Origin: Streptomyces sp. ASQP_92
Lineage (GTDB): Bacteria > Actinomycetota > Actinomycetes > Streptomycetales > Streptomycetaceae
NCBI RefSeq assembly: GCF_025399895.1
Contig: NZ_JAODUA010000018.1
Span: 78,596 to 142,595, forward strand
Length of the DNA stretch: 64,000 bases
Reading direction: 5' to 3'
Part shown: positions 1-9,576 of the stretch, in pieces
Position numbering within the stretch: position 1 is the stretch's first letter
Layout: every line of letters begins with the position of its first letter
Position numbers and translations under genes: made by a program
The notes under the pieces: generated by a model
Seen by the model: only the letters and a program-made list of their open reading frames with translations
Databases searched by the model: none
What the model was told of the DNA's origin: nothing

Positions 1-1
1 C

Positions 2-571
2 GAGCGCGTCGCCGGCGATGTCGCCCGCACCATCCGCCGGGGTGCCCAGCGGCTCATCAGCGCCGTACTCGACTGCGAGAAGCCGGTGATCGCGGCCGTC
101 AACGGCACCGCCGCCGGTCTCGGCGCCCATCTCGCGCTCGCCTGCGATCTCGTCCTGGCCGCCGAATCAGCCCGGTTCATCGAGGTGTTCGTACGCCGGG
201 GCCTGGTGCCCGACGGCGGCGGCGCCTATCTGCTGCCGCGCCTGGTGGGCCCGCAGCGGGCGAAGGAGCTGATGTTCTTCGGGGACGCGTTGGGGGCCGC
301 CGACGCCGCGCGCATGGGCCTGGTCAACCGGGTGGTCGCGGACGCCGAGCTGGGCGCCACCGCCAAGGAGTGGGCCGAGCGGCTCGCCGCCGGGCCGACC
401 CGTGCGCTCGCCCTCACCAAGCACCTGGTGAACGCCTCCCTCGACGCCGACCGGAGCTCCGCCTTCGCCGCCGAGTCCTGGGCCCAGGAGATCAACATGA
501 CCACCCGGGACGCGAACGAGGGCGTGGCCGGCTTCGTGGCGCGACGCACCCCGAAATACCGTGGTCTGTAA
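2..571 (+). CDS. Enoyl-CoA hydratase/isomerase family protein (5'-truncated)
   Basis: The reading frame is open from the window edge, so the N-terminus is missing; 189 C-terminal residues are visible. The oxyanion-hole segment NGTAAGLGAHLALACDL is clear, followed by RGLVPDGGGAYLLPRLVG. The VPD-GG-LLPR pattern is typical of PaaG-like crotonases, with Asp where classical hydratases carry the second catalytic Glu. Expected role: hydration or isomerisation of an unsaturated acyl-CoA. It precedes other acyl-CoA genes, which fits a beta-oxidation or ring-degradation island. Family assignment is secure; the substrate is unknown. Confidence 0.9.
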   Translation, partial: ERVAGDVARTIRRGAQRLISAVLDCEKPVIAAVNGTAAGLGAHLALACDLVLAAESARFIEVFVRRGLVPDGGGAYLLPRLVGPQRAKELMFFGDALGAADAARMGLVNRVVADAELGATAKEWAERLAAGPTRALALTKHLVNASLDADRSSAFAAESWAQEINMTTRDANEGVAGFVARRTPKYRGL

Positions 572-610
572 GCGTGTTGGCGCGTCTCGGCGGTCGTTCC
601 GGGGTTCCCA

Positions 611-627
611 TCTGACGTACCGTCAGG
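611..627. promoter_or_regulatory. 17-bp palindromic operator, copy 1 (TetR-type)
   Basis: TCTGACGTACCGTCAGG contains a perfect 6+3+6 inverted repeat (CTGACG-TAC-CGTCAG). Near-identical sites occur at 9511, 14995 and 15073, each just upstream of an acyl-CoA catabolism gene. It lies about 30 bp before the preferred start of the flavin reductase. Spacing and symmetry fit a TetR-family dimer; the regulator is not in this window. Confidence 0.6.
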
Positions 628-657
628 TTCAATGTGAAGGTGATGGGACACGCAGGG

Positions 658-1248
658 ATGGCGGCCACCGTCGTCCGATACCTCAGGTCCGTCGGCGCCG
701 CCACGGTCGCCGAGCCCGTCGACTTCCTGCCCCGGCCGGACCTTCGGGCCGTCCGGGACGACGAGCGGGCACCGGTCGATCCCGGCGAGTTCCGGCGGGT
801 GCTCGGGGGGTTCGCGAGCGGGGTCACCGTCATCACCGCCCAGGACGCGGCCGGCCCCACCGGCTTCGCCTGCCAGTCCTTCGCCTCGCTCTCCCTCGAC
901 CCGCCCCTGGTCGCCTTCATGGTGGCCCGTACGTCGACGACCTGGCCGCGCATCGCCCGCGCCGGGGCGTTCTGCGTGAACGTGCTCGGGGCCGAACAGG
1001 GCGCGCTCTGCCGGGGGTTCGCGGTCAGCGGGGCCGACAAGTTCGCCGGGGTCGGCCATGACCCCGCGCCCGCGACCGGCTCGCCCCGGCTGCACGGCGT
1101 ACCGGCGTGGATCGACTGCCGCGTCCACGCCGTCCACACCGGCGGGGACCACCTCATCGTGGTCGGCCGCGTCGAGGCGCTGGGCGCCACCGACGACGTG
1201 GAGCCGCTGCTCTTCCACCGGGGCAGGTTCGGGCGCTTCACCGACTGA
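658..1248 (+). CDS. Flavin reductase family protein
   Basis: A 196-residue protein with a flavin-reductase-like (split-barrel FMN-binding) domain at about residues 35-195. Hallmarks are FRRVLGGFASGVTVIT, the SFASLSLDPPLVAFM block and a C-terminal FHRGRFGRF. Such proteins supply reduced flavin to two-component monooxygenases or act as small flavin oxidoreductases. The start is uncertain: GTG at 634 and ATG at 643 are in frame, but ATG 658 leaves room for the operator at 611-627 and a promoter. No monooxygenase partner is visible, so it may serve one upstream of the window. Likely part of the shared TCTGACG regulon. Confidence 0.85.
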   Translation: MAATVVRYLRSVGAATVAEPVDFLPRPDLRAVRDDERAPVDPGEFRRVLGGFASGVTVITAQDAAGPTGFACQSFASLSLDPPLVAFMVARTSTTWPRIARAGAFCVNVLGAEQGALCRGFAVSGADKFAGVGHDPAPATGSPRLHGVPAWIDCRVHAVHTGGDHLIVVGRVEALGATDDVEPLLFHRGRFGRFTD

Positions 1249-1317
1249 CCCCGGCCGCGCTCGGCGACCGCCGCCCCCCTACTCCCGGCGCGCCCACCGC
1301 TCAGCCGGGCCCGTCGC

Positions 1318-2010
1318 TCACCAGGATGCCTCGGTGACCAGATCTCCGTCGCGGGTCCGCACGCGCAGCGTGCCCTTGTCGTCGTACGTCTCGTGCCGCC
1401 AGTCGGCGAAGACCTCGGCCACCCGGCGGCCCTCCCAGTCGCTCCCGCCCGCGGGGGGATCGAAGGTGACCGTCACCACGGCCTGTTCGGTCCCGCCCGC
1501 CTTGTGGACGCGCACGGTGGCCACCGGAGGCCACATCCCGTCGTCGGCCTTGGTGCGGTGCCGGGCGTAGTAGTCGACGAAGTCCCGCGTCATGTCGAAC
1601 CAGCCCACCGGAAGGCAGTGCGTCGCGCCCCCGTCCCCATCCGTGGGCGGGCCCGGAGTGCCGGGGTCCGCGTCGGTCGGCGGGCCCGGAGTACCCGGAT
1701 CCGCATCGGTCGGCGGACCCGGAGTACCCGGATCCGCATCCGTCGGCGGACCCGGCGTGCCCGTCTCGTCCTCCGTGGCCGGGCCCGCGCCGCCCCGCTC
1801 CCCTGCCGTGCCCCGCGTCGTCCCGTCGCCGGTCGTCCCGCCCGTACTCGTCCCGTCACCGCAGGCAGCGGCCCCGGTGGCTGACGTCGCGGCCGGGGCG
1901 GCCGCCGCCGGGTCGCCCGGCCGGGCCGTTCCGCAGGCGGTCATGGCGGCACACAGCAGCGCGGTGGCCCACACGGCACCCGTCGCTCGTCTCGGCCTCA
2001 TGGCGTTCAC
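1318..2010 (-). CDS. Putative lipoprotein with GTPGPPTDADP repeats
   Basis: A 230-residue protein with an N-terminal signal peptide ending in a lipobox (AAMTAC), so Cys26 is probably lipidated. A low-complexity Gly/Thr/Pro linker follows, containing four tandem 11-residue units of the form GTPGPPTDADP. The C-terminal ~100 residues (from HCLPVGWFDMTRDF) form the only globular-looking part and contain two Trp-rich strands. No enzymatic motif was recognised. The linker probably holds the C-terminal domain away from the membrane. Function unknown; the gene stands alone between the flavin reductase and a convergent MFS gene. Confidence 0.7.
   Translation of the reverse strand: MNAMRPRRATGAVWATALLCAAMTACGTARPGDPAAAAPAATSATGAAACGDGTSTGGTTGDGTTRGTAGERGGAGPATEDETGTPGPPTDADPGTPGPPTDADPGTPGPPTDADPGTPGPPTDGDGGATHCLPVGWFDMTRDFVDYYARHRTKADDGMWPPVATVRVHKAGGTEQAVVTVTFDPPAGGSDWEGRRVAEVFADWRHETYDDKGTLRVRTRDGDLVTEASW
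1634..1765. repeat. 33-bp in-frame tandem repeat, four units
   Basis: Four 33-bp units encode the GTPGPPTDADP repeats of the lipoprotein. Units 2 and 3 are nearly identical at DNA level, including silent positions (gtacccggatccgcatcggt), which suggests recent slippage or duplication. The repeat count is likely to differ between strains. Confidence 0.8.
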
Positions 2011-2073
2011 GGCACTCCCCCATCCCCGTAAGGCACGCCCCCGGGAGGCACGTCCCCGTACACGAAGAGGGGG

Positions 2074-3384
2074 TCAGGCCGCGAGCGGTTCCGCCTCCGG
2101 GCCCCGGCGCCGGATGACCAGGGCCATCAGGGCGGCCGCCGCGCACAGCGCCCCCGAGGCGTACCAGACGACGTCGTAGCTGCCGAAGACGTCGCGGGCC
2201 ACCCCGCCGAGGAAGGCGACGACGGCCGCGCCCACCTGGTGGGATGCGAGCACCCAGCCGAAGACGATGGCGCTGTCCTCGCCGTAGTGCCGGCGGCACA
2301 GGGCGATGGTCGGCGGCACGGTGGCCACCCAGTCGAGTCCGTAGAAGACGATGAAGAAGACCATCGGCGGGTGGACGGTGGGCGCGAGCAGCATCGGCAG
2401 GAACAGGAGCGAGATGCCGCGCAGCGCGTAGTACGTCGCGAGCAGGCGGCGGGATTCGAAGCGGTCGGTGAGCCAGCCGGAGAAGATCGTGCCGACGACG
2501 TCGAAGACGCCGATGACCGCGAGGAGCCCGGCGGCCGCCGTGACCGGCATGCCGTGGTCGTGCGCGGACGGCACGAAGTGGGTCTGGACGAGGCCGTTGG
2601 TGGAGGCGCCGCAGATCGCGAAGGTGCCGGCGAGCAGCCAGAACGGCCCGGTGCGGGCCGCCTTGACGAGGACGCCGAGGGTGCGGCGCGCGGCGCCCGG
2701 GACGGGGGCGGGCTTGGGGACGAACGCGGTCGCCCCGTACGGCGCGAGGCCCACGTCCGCCGGGTGGTCACGCAGCAGCAGCCAGACGAAGGGGACGACG
2801 GCGAGCGCGGCCAGTGCCACGGTGACGGCCGCCGGCCGCCAGCCGTGCGCCTGGACCATCCAGGAGAGCAGCGGCAGGAAGATGAGCTGGCCCGAGGCGG
2901 AGGCGGCGGTCAGGACGCCGGTGACCAGGCCCCGGCGCTCGGTGAACCAGCGGTTGGTGACGGTCGCCGCGAACGCGAGCGCCATCGATCCGCTGCCCAG
3001 GCCCACCAACAGGCCCCAGTACAGCAGGAGTTGCCAGGCGGAGTGCATGAAGACGGTGAGCCCCGAGCCCACCGCGATCACGGTCAGGGCGACCGCGACG
3101 ACCTTGCGGATGCCGAAGCGGTCCATCAGGGCGGCGGCGAACGGGGCGGTCAGTCCGTAGAGCGTGAGGTTCACCGAGACCGCAGCGCCGATCGTGCCGC
3201 GCGACCAGTGGAACTCGTTGTGCAGCGGGTCGATGAGGAGTCCGGGCAGCGAGCGGAAGGCCGCCGCCCCGATGATCGTGACGAAGGCGACGGCCGCCAC
3301 GAACCACGCACGGTGGATCCTGGGCGCGGCCTCGTGCTGCTGCGGCGCGGTACCGGCCTCGGGCCGGTGGGTTGTCTGGGTCAC
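2074..3384 (-). CDS. MFS transporter (oxalate/formate antiporter-like)
   Basis: About 436 residues with 12 predicted membrane segments beginning near AWFVAAVAFVTIIG. The TM2-3 loop reads LMDRFGIRKVV and the TM8-9 loop reads WLTDRFESRRLL, which are standard MFS signature loops. The layout resembles the monocarboxylate/OFA-like branch, so it may carry a small carboxylate used by the neighbouring catabolic genes; that is inference. I chose the GTG at 3384 (VTQTTHRPE). In-frame starts at 3435 and 3474 would add 17-30 polar residues and have no better ribosome site. The next gene is a second MFS carrier in the same orientation. Confidence 0.85.
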   Translation of the reverse strand: MTQTTHRPEAGTAPQQHEAAPRIHRAWFVAAVAFVTIIGAAAFRSLPGLLIDPLHNEFHWSRGTIGAAVSVNLTLYGLTAPFAAALMDRFGIRKVVAVALTVIAVGSGLTVFMHSAWQLLLYWGLLVGLGSGSMALAFAATVTNRWFTERRGLVTGVLTAASASGQLIFLPLLSWMVQAHGWRPAAVTVALAALAVVPFVWLLLRDHPADVGLAPYGATAFVPKPAPVPGAARRTLGVLVKAARTGPFWLLAGTFAICGASTNGLVQTHFVPSAHDHGMPVTAAAGLLAVIGVFDVVGTIFSGWLTDRFESRRLLATYYALRGISLLFLPMLLAPTVHPPMVFFIVFYGLDWVATVPPTIALCRRHYGEDSAIVFGWVLASHQVGAAVVAFLGGVARDVFGSYDVVWYASGALCAAAALMALVIRRRGPEAEPLAA

Positions 3385-3528
3385 GTCATCAGCCTGGTCG
3401 TACGCGGACTTCCATACGAGTGGCTCGAAGGTCATGCATCGCAGGGATCGGGCCACGCGGCCGGGCAGGGACACCGTGGCGGCCCGGAGGGGACGCCCGC
3501 CTCAGGGGCCGGGCCCCGCCGGGACCGC

Positions 3529-4857
3529 TCACATCCGGCGCAGCCGCCCGATCGCCGGGACCGCGAGCAGGACGGCGACCGCGACCACGTTCAGGCCCGC
3601 GCCCACCAGCAGCACCTTCTCCGCGCCGACCGCCTCCGCGACCGGTCCCGCGAGGGCCCGGCCGGCCGCGAGCATCAGCAGCGATCCGGCCACGTCGTAG
3701 GCGTGCAGACGGTTCAGGGCCTCCGGTGGAACATGGGTCTGGACGGTCGTGGACCACATGACCAGCCAGAAGGCGAAGGCCGCCCCGATCGCGAACTGCC
3801 CGGCGCCCAGGGCGGGTACGGGCAGGTCGAGTCCGAGCGAGAGCAGTGCGACGGAGACGCCGAGGAGGGCGAGGGCGCCCGCCGCGAGCGGCCGGGCGGG
3901 CCGCAGCCGCAGGGCGAGCAGGCCTCCGGCGACGCTGCCGGCCCCGTTCACGGCCATCAGCGCCCCGTACGTTCCCGCGCCGTGGCCCTCGGTCACCAGG
4001 ACCGCGGCGAGCGGGGTGGCGGGCCCGAGCACGGTCAGTCCGTACACCGTCCAGATGGTGATGACGCCCCACAGCCAGCTGCGCGCCTTGAACTCCCGCC
4101 AGCCGCCCGCCAGTTCGGCGAAGAATCCGCCGCGTCGGACCTCGCTCGCGGAGCCGCCGCGCAGCTTGAGCAGGAACAGGCAGACGCCGCTGACGCCGAA
4201 GGTCGCCGCGTTCGCGGCGAAGACCGCGCCGGCTCCCCAGAACCCGGCCACGACGCCGGCGAAGGCGGGGCCCGCCATTCCCATGAGCGCCTCGGAGACG
4301 CCGAGTACGGCGTTGGCGCGCTGGACGTCGGTGGCGATGCGCGGCACGGTCGAGGCGACGCCGGGCTGGAAGAGGGCCGCGCCGACGCCGGAGAGGGCGC
4401 TCAGGGCGTACACCTCCCAGAGCGGTGGACCGCCGTCGAGCACCAGGAACGACACGGCGAGCACGCTCGCGCCGACCAGCCGAAGCCCATCCGCGATCAC
4501 CATCATCCGGCGGGGCGTGAAGCGGTCCGCGAGTACGCCCCCGAACAGGACGAACGCGGCGAGCGGCCCCATCCAGGCGCCGAGCGCGTAGCCGACGGAG
4601 GAGGCGGGCCGGCCGGCGCCGAGCAGCCCCGCCGTGAGCGCGACGGGCACCATGCCGTCGCCGAACATCGCGACGGTGCGGGCGGTGAAGAAGAGGCGGA
4701 AGTCGTGGTTCCAGAGGTCGGCCCGCGTCGGCGCCGGCCCCGCCGCGGGCCCGGGACCACGCCCCGGAGGCGCGGATGCACGCCCCGGGGGTACGGCGTC
4801 GCGTCCCGGGGGCGCGACTTCGGGAATGTCCTGGCCGATCGCAGACTTGTCCGTCAC
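3529..4857 (-). CDS. MFS transporter (MFS_3/exporter-like)
   Basis: A 442-residue protein from a GTG start, with a Pro/Gly-rich cytoplasmic leader of about 45 residues and then 12 hydrophobic segments from FRLFFTARTVAMFGDG. That opening and the LADRFTPRRMM loop fit the enterobactin-exporter-like MFS_3 group, usually efflux proteins. It is divergent from a GlxA-type regulator with only 70 bp between them, an arrangement often seen when the regulator controls the transporter. A GntR/DasR-like palindrome lies 24 bp upstream of the start. Substrate unknown. Confidence 0.85.
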   Translation of the reverse strand: MTDKSAIGQDIPEVAPPGRDAVPPGRASAPPGRGPGPAAGPAPTRADLWNHDFRLFFTARTVAMFGDGMVPVALTAGLLGAGRPASSVGYALGAWMGPLAAFVLFGGVLADRFTPRRMMVIADGLRLVGASVLAVSFLVLDGGPPLWEVYALSALSGVGAALFQPGVASTVPRIATDVQRANAVLGVSEALMGMAGPAFAGVVAGFWGAGAVFAANAATFGVSGVCLFLLKLRGGSASEVRRGGFFAELAGGWREFKARSWLWGVITIWTVYGLTVLGPATPLAAVLVTEGHGAGTYGALMAVNGAGSVAGGLLALRLRPARPLAAGALALLGVSVALLSLGLDLPVPALGAGQFAIGAAFAFWLVMWSTTVQTHVPPEALNRLHAYDVAGSLLMLAAGRALAGPVAEAVGAEKVLLVGAGLNVVAVAVLLAVPAIGRLRRM

Positions 4858-4880
4858 AAGACGGCAGGTGTATCAGGTAG

Positions 4881-4892
4881 TGGTCTATACCA
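4881..4892. promoter_or_regulatory. DasR/GntR-like operator (TGGTCTATACCA)
   Basis: TGGTCTATACCA sits in the 70-bp gap between the divergent MFS gene and the GlxA-like regulator. It differs at one base from the core TGGTCTAGACCA reported for DasR dre sites, and the flanks extend the dyad (AGTGGT...ACCACC). Other GntR regulators bind similar sequences, so the cognate protein is a guess. Confidence 0.45.
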
Positions 4893-4927
4893 CCACCCCA
4901 TTCTCAAGGGCTGGATCGGAGAGCGGG

Positions 4928-5986
4928 ATGAACCCGGATCGCGAACACGGACGCGGACGCGGAGGCGGACGTGAAGACGGAGGGGGCCGCGGGCACGGGG
5001 CGGGCGCCCGCCCCCACCGCGTCGTGGTGCTCGCCCTCGACGGCATCATCCCCTTCGAACTCGGCATTCCCCAGCGGATCTTCGGACGGGCGAAGAACCC
5101 GGCCGACGGCGCGCCGCTGTACGAGGTGCTGACCTGCTCGGTCCGCGCGCCGGGCCCGGTGCGTACGGACGCCGACTTCGCGATCCTCACCGAGCACGGC
5201 CCGAAGGCGCTGGCGACCGCGGACACCGTGGTGATCCCGGCCTCCTACGAGCTCGGCCCCGTCTTCGAGGAGGGCGTGCTCACCCCCGAACTGGCCGCCG
5301 CCCTCGCCCGCGTACGCCCCGGGACGCGCATGGTGTCCATCTGCACCGGCGGGTACGTCCTGGCGGCGGGGGGATATCTGGACGGCCGTCCGGCCACCAC
5401 GCACTGGGCCTCCGCCGAGCACTTCCAGCGCGTCTTCCCCTCGGTCCGGGTGGACCCGGAGGTCCTGTTCATCGACGACGGCGACGTGCTGACCTCGGCT
5501 GGGGTGGCCGCGGGGATCGACCTGTGCCTGCACATCGTGCGCCGTGACCACGGCTCGGCCGTCGCCAATGAGGTGGCCCGCCGCACGGTCGTTCCCCCGC
5601 ACCGGCCGGGAGGCCAGTCCCAGTACATCCAACGCCCCTTGCCGGAGCCGCAGTTGGCCAGTACGACGGCGGCGCGGGCCTGGGCCCTCGGCCGGCTGCA
5701 CGAGCCGATCCAGCTGCGTGACCTGGCCGAGCAGGAAGCCATGTCGGTCCGCACCTTCACCCGCCGCTTCCGCGAGGAGGTGGGCCTGAGTCCCGGCCAG
5801 TGGCTGACCCAGCAGCGCGTGGAACACGCCCGCCACCTCCTGGAATCCACCGACCTCCCGGTGGACGCGATAGCCCGGGCGGCGGGCTTCGGCACCGCGA
5901 CCTCCCTGCGCCAACACCTCCAGACGGCCCTGGGCGTCCCGCCGACCGCCTACCGCCGCACCTTCCGGGCGGGGGCGGCGGGCTGA
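4928..5986 (+). CDS. GlxA-family transcriptional regulator (DJ-1/PfpI + AraC HTH)
   Basis: A 352-residue protein preceded by a good ribosome site (GGAGAG). After a Gly/Arg-rich leader, residues ~35-205 form a class-I glutamine-amidotransferase-like (DJ-1/PfpI) domain with the nucleophile elbow SICTGGYVLAAGG. Residues ~250-345 form an AraC-type double HTH (LRDLAEQEAMSVRTFTRRF and AIARAAGFGTATSLRQHL). Such regulators sense small molecules through the N-terminal domain and usually activate transcription. It is divergent from an MFS exporter and probably regulates it. A 7-bp GC hairpin overlaps the stop codon and may terminate both convergent transcripts. Confidence 0.92.
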   Translation: MNPDREHGRGRGGGREDGGGRGHGAGARPHRVVVLALDGIIPFELGIPQRIFGRAKNPADGAPLYEVLTCSVRAPGPVRTDADFAILTEHGPKALATADTVVIPASYELGPVFEEGVLTPELAAALARVRPGTRMVSICTGGYVLAAGGYLDGRPATTHWASAEHFQRVFPSVRVDPEVLFIDDGDVLTSAGVAAGIDLCLHIVRRDHGSAVANEVARRTVVPPHRPGGQSQYIQRPLPEPQLASTTAARAWALGRLHEPIQLRDLAEQEAMSVRTFTRRFREEVGLSPGQWLTQQRVEHARHLLESTDLPVDAIARAAGFGTATSLRQHLQTALGVPPTAYRRTFRAGAAG

Positions 5987-6014
5987 ACGGGGCCGCCCGT
6001 ACGGACCGGACGGG

Positions 6015-7060
<1,046 letters not shown>

Positions 7061-7064
<4 letters not shown>

Positions 7065-8200
7065 GGAACACGGACCTCCCTGGGCAGGCCGAGCACCCGC
7101 TCGGCGATGATGGTGCGCTGGATCTCGTCCGAGCCGCCGTAGATCGTGTCGGCCCTGGTGAACAGGAACAGGTGCTGGAGCGGGTCGAGGTCGTAGGGGT
7201 GGTCCCGCGCCCAGTCGCGGGGCCCGGCGGTGGCGGCCGCGCCCCGCACGGCCATCGCCAGCTCCCCGAGGCGCCGGTGCCACCCACCCCACAGCAGTTT
7301 GGCCACGCTCGGAGCGCCCGCGTCCCCCGAACTCCCCAGCGTGCGCAGGGCGTTCCAGCGCATCACCTTCAGCTCGGCCCACTGCCGCACGAGCCGTGCG
7401 CACAGATCCGGATCGGCGACCGCGCCACCGGCCGCGGCCAGCGCCACCACCCGCTCCAACTCGCCGGCGAACCCGATCTGTTGGGCCAGAGTGGATACGC
7501 CGCGCTCCAGCGCGAGCAGACTCATGGCGACCGCCCAGCCGTTGCCCTCGCCACCCACGACGTGTTCGGCCAGGGCGCGCGCGTCGTCGAAGAACACCTC
7601 GTTGAACTCGCTCGTCCCCGTGAGCTGCCGGATCGGACGCACCTCGATCCTGCCCGGCTGGTCCATCGGTACGAGCAGGAACGAGAGCCCGTGGTGGCGC
7701 CGCGAGCCCTCCTCGGTACGGGCCAGCACGAAGCACCAGTCGGCCTCGTGGGCCAGCGAGGTCCAGATCTTCTGGCCGGTGACGCGGTACGTGTCGCCGT
7801 CGCGGCGGGCGACGGTACGGATGCCGGCCAGGTCCGATCCCGCGCCGGGCTCGCTGTAGCCCTGACACCACAGCTCCTCGCCCCGCGCGATCGGCGGCAG
7901 GAAGCGGGCGCGCTGGGCGGGGGTGCCGTGGGCGAAGAGGGTGGGGGCGAGCAGGTTCTCGCCGATGTGGCCGGTGCGGGTGGGGGCGGCGGCGCGGGCG
8001 TACTCCTCGGCCCAGACGACCTGCTGGGTGAGGGTGGCGGTGCGGTTCCCGTACGTTCCGTCCGGCCATCCGATGCCGATCCATCCGGCCCGGCCCAACT
8101 CCCTTTCCCAGTCGGGGGGTTGAGGGGTGAGGCGGGTGGTCAGCCAGGTTCGGGCGGATTGGCGGAAGGTGGTGTCTTCGGGGGGGAAGTGGAACTCCAC
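7061..8200 (-). CDS. Acyl-CoA dehydrogenase family protein
   Basis: A 379-residue FAD-dependent dehydrogenase with the N-terminal helical domain, the CQGYSEPGAGSDLA beta-domain motif and the C-terminal IYGGSDEIQR. The classical catalytic Glu of the YEGT motif is replaced by Gly (YGGSDE), so the base must sit elsewhere, as in isovaleryl-CoA-type or heteromeric actinobacterial enzymes. GTG 8200 is chosen because AGGAG lies about six bases upstream; an in-frame start at 8275 would add a poorly supported 25-residue leader. Four-base overlap with the downstream alcohol dehydrogenase. Confidence 0.92.
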
Positions 8201-8577
8201 GGTGTCTCCTGTCGGTCGGTTTGTCCTTTCCCCACCCCGCCCCTCCCCGAGACCCTCCGGGGGCGCCCCCCCCACCTGCGGGCCGCGGGCCGGGCGCGCA
8301 GTTCCCCGCGCCCCTTAACTACTCGGCGCTGGCCCGCATCGGGCATTTCAGCCCGTCCGGCGATTGAGGACGAGCGCCGTTCAGGCGCGAACGGGGTCTG
8401 GGGCGGAGCCCCAGGAGGGGCCGAGCCATCCGACCCCGCTGCACGGGCGGGTGGGTGGGCGAGGTGCCTCGGGGTCTGGGGCGGAGCCCCAGGAGGGGCC
8501 GGAACCGACCAACCCCGCCGCACGGGCGGGTGGGTGGGTGGGAAAACGCCCCCCGGGGCTGGGCGGAGCCGTAGGGG
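8201..8577. repeat. Intergenic mosaic extragenic repeat, copy A
   Basis: No gene. Read on the minus strand, this gap carries the same blocks in the same order as 30300-30560 and 34010-34300: a ccgcccgt/ggtgggtgg block, palindromic ggggctccgcccc (twice), the block cgtcctcaatcgccggac, and the core GGGGCGCGGGGAACTGCGC at 8294-8314 (reverse). The palindromic part can form a very stable hairpin and may act as a terminator for the SDR gene to its right. Confidence 0.75.
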
Positions 8578-9489
8578 CTAGGTGTTGGGGCGGGAGCCTT
8601 CCGACGCCGCGCGGGCCATCGCCTCGAGCTGCGCCAGCATCGGCATGGGATCCACCCCCACCGTCCCCGGCAGAAAGTCCGCGATCCGCTCCGGCGTCCA
8701 CGCCCCCTCCGCATACCCCGCCCGAAGCTCCCGCGGCTGCGCCCACACCGCGATCTTGGGGCCCGCGATCGTGTACACCTGGCCGGTGATGCCCTCGTCC
8801 CGGGCGCGCGAGGACAGCAGGTAGACCACAAGCGCCGCGACGTCCTCCGGCGAGCCGATCTCCTTGAGCTCCATGGGGACGTTCGCCGACATCCGGGTGC
8901 GGGCGACCGGCGCCACCGCGTTCGCGGTCACCCCGTACTTGTGCAGGCCGAGCGCGGCGCTGCGTACCAGCGAGATGATCCCGCCCTTCGCCGCGCTGTA
9001 GTTCGCCTGCGCCACGCTGCCCTGGTGGTTTCCGCTGGTGAAGCCGATGAGCGTGCCCGAGCCCTGCTTGCGCATGACCGCCGAGGCCGCCCGGAACACC
9101 GTGAACGTGCCCTTCAGATGCGTGGCGAGGACGGGGTCCCACTCCTGCTCGGACATGTTGAACAGCATCCGCTCGCGCAGGATGCCGGCCACGCACACCA
9201 CCCCGTCGATCCGCCCGTACCGGGCGAGTGCCGTGTCGACGACGTGCTGCCCGCCCGCCATGGTGGAGATGTCGTCGGCGACGGCCACCGCCTCGCCGCC
9301 TGCCGCGAGGATCTCCTTCACCACCGCGTCGGCGATCTCGCTGCTCGGCTCGGCGCCCTCGATCGAGACGCCGTAGTCGTTGACGACGACCCGCGCCCCC
9401 TCGGCGGCCGCGGCGAGCGCGACGGCGCGGCCGATGCCCCGGCCGGCCCCCGTCACGGCGATGACCCTGCCTGCCAAGAAGTTCCCCAC
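8578..9489 (-). CDS. SDR family oxidoreductase
   Basis: A 303-residue short-chain dehydrogenase from a GTG start preceded by GGAAGGGG. The cofactor motif TGAGRGIG is at residues ~14-21, and NDYG after beta-2 suggests NAD preference. The active-site Tyr/Lys pair is in YSAAKGG. The C-terminal extension of about 50 residues (AVWAQPRELRAGYAEG onward) matches the style of actinobacterial 3-oxoacyl/3-hydroxyacyl dehydrogenases found in CoA pathways. An operator of the TCTGACG family lies 22 bp upstream, shared with the divergent cyclase gene. Confidence 0.93.
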   Translation of the reverse strand: MGNFLAGRVIAVTGAGRGIGRAVALAAAAEGARVVVNDYGVSIEGAEPSSEIADAVVKEILAAGGEAVAVADDISTMAGGQHVVDTALARYGRIDGVVCVAGILRERMLFNMSEQEWDPVLATHLKGTFTVFRAASAVMRKQGSGTLIGFTSGNHQGSVAQANYSAAKGGIISLVRSAALGLHKYGVTANAVAPVARTRMSANVPMELKEIGSPEDVAALVVYLLSSRARDEGITGQVYTIAGPKIAVWAQPRELRAGYAEGAWTPERIADFLPGTVGVDPMPMLAQLEAMARAASEGSRPNT

Positions 9490-9510
9490 GTCCGGCCCCT
9501 TCCCGAGGTT

Positions 9511-9527
9511 TCTGACGGACCGTTAGA
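9511..9527. promoter_or_regulatory. 17-bp palindromic operator, copy 2 (TetR-type)
   Basis: TCTGACGGACCGTTAGA is a 7+3+7 dyad with one mismatch. It sits between the divergent SDR and cyclase genes, where one dimer could repress both promoters. Confidence 0.6.
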
Positions 9528-9576
9528 TTCTATGGCGCGTCAGGCGCCTCACCACAAGCCCCCGGGAGCAACGCGT

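Noticed and set aside
2239..4974. A 911-codon plus-strand frame over the two MFS genes
   Set aside because: It is Arg/Gly/Glu-rich antisense sequence typical of high-GC shadow frames; the minus-strand frames carry clear membrane segments and MFS motifs.
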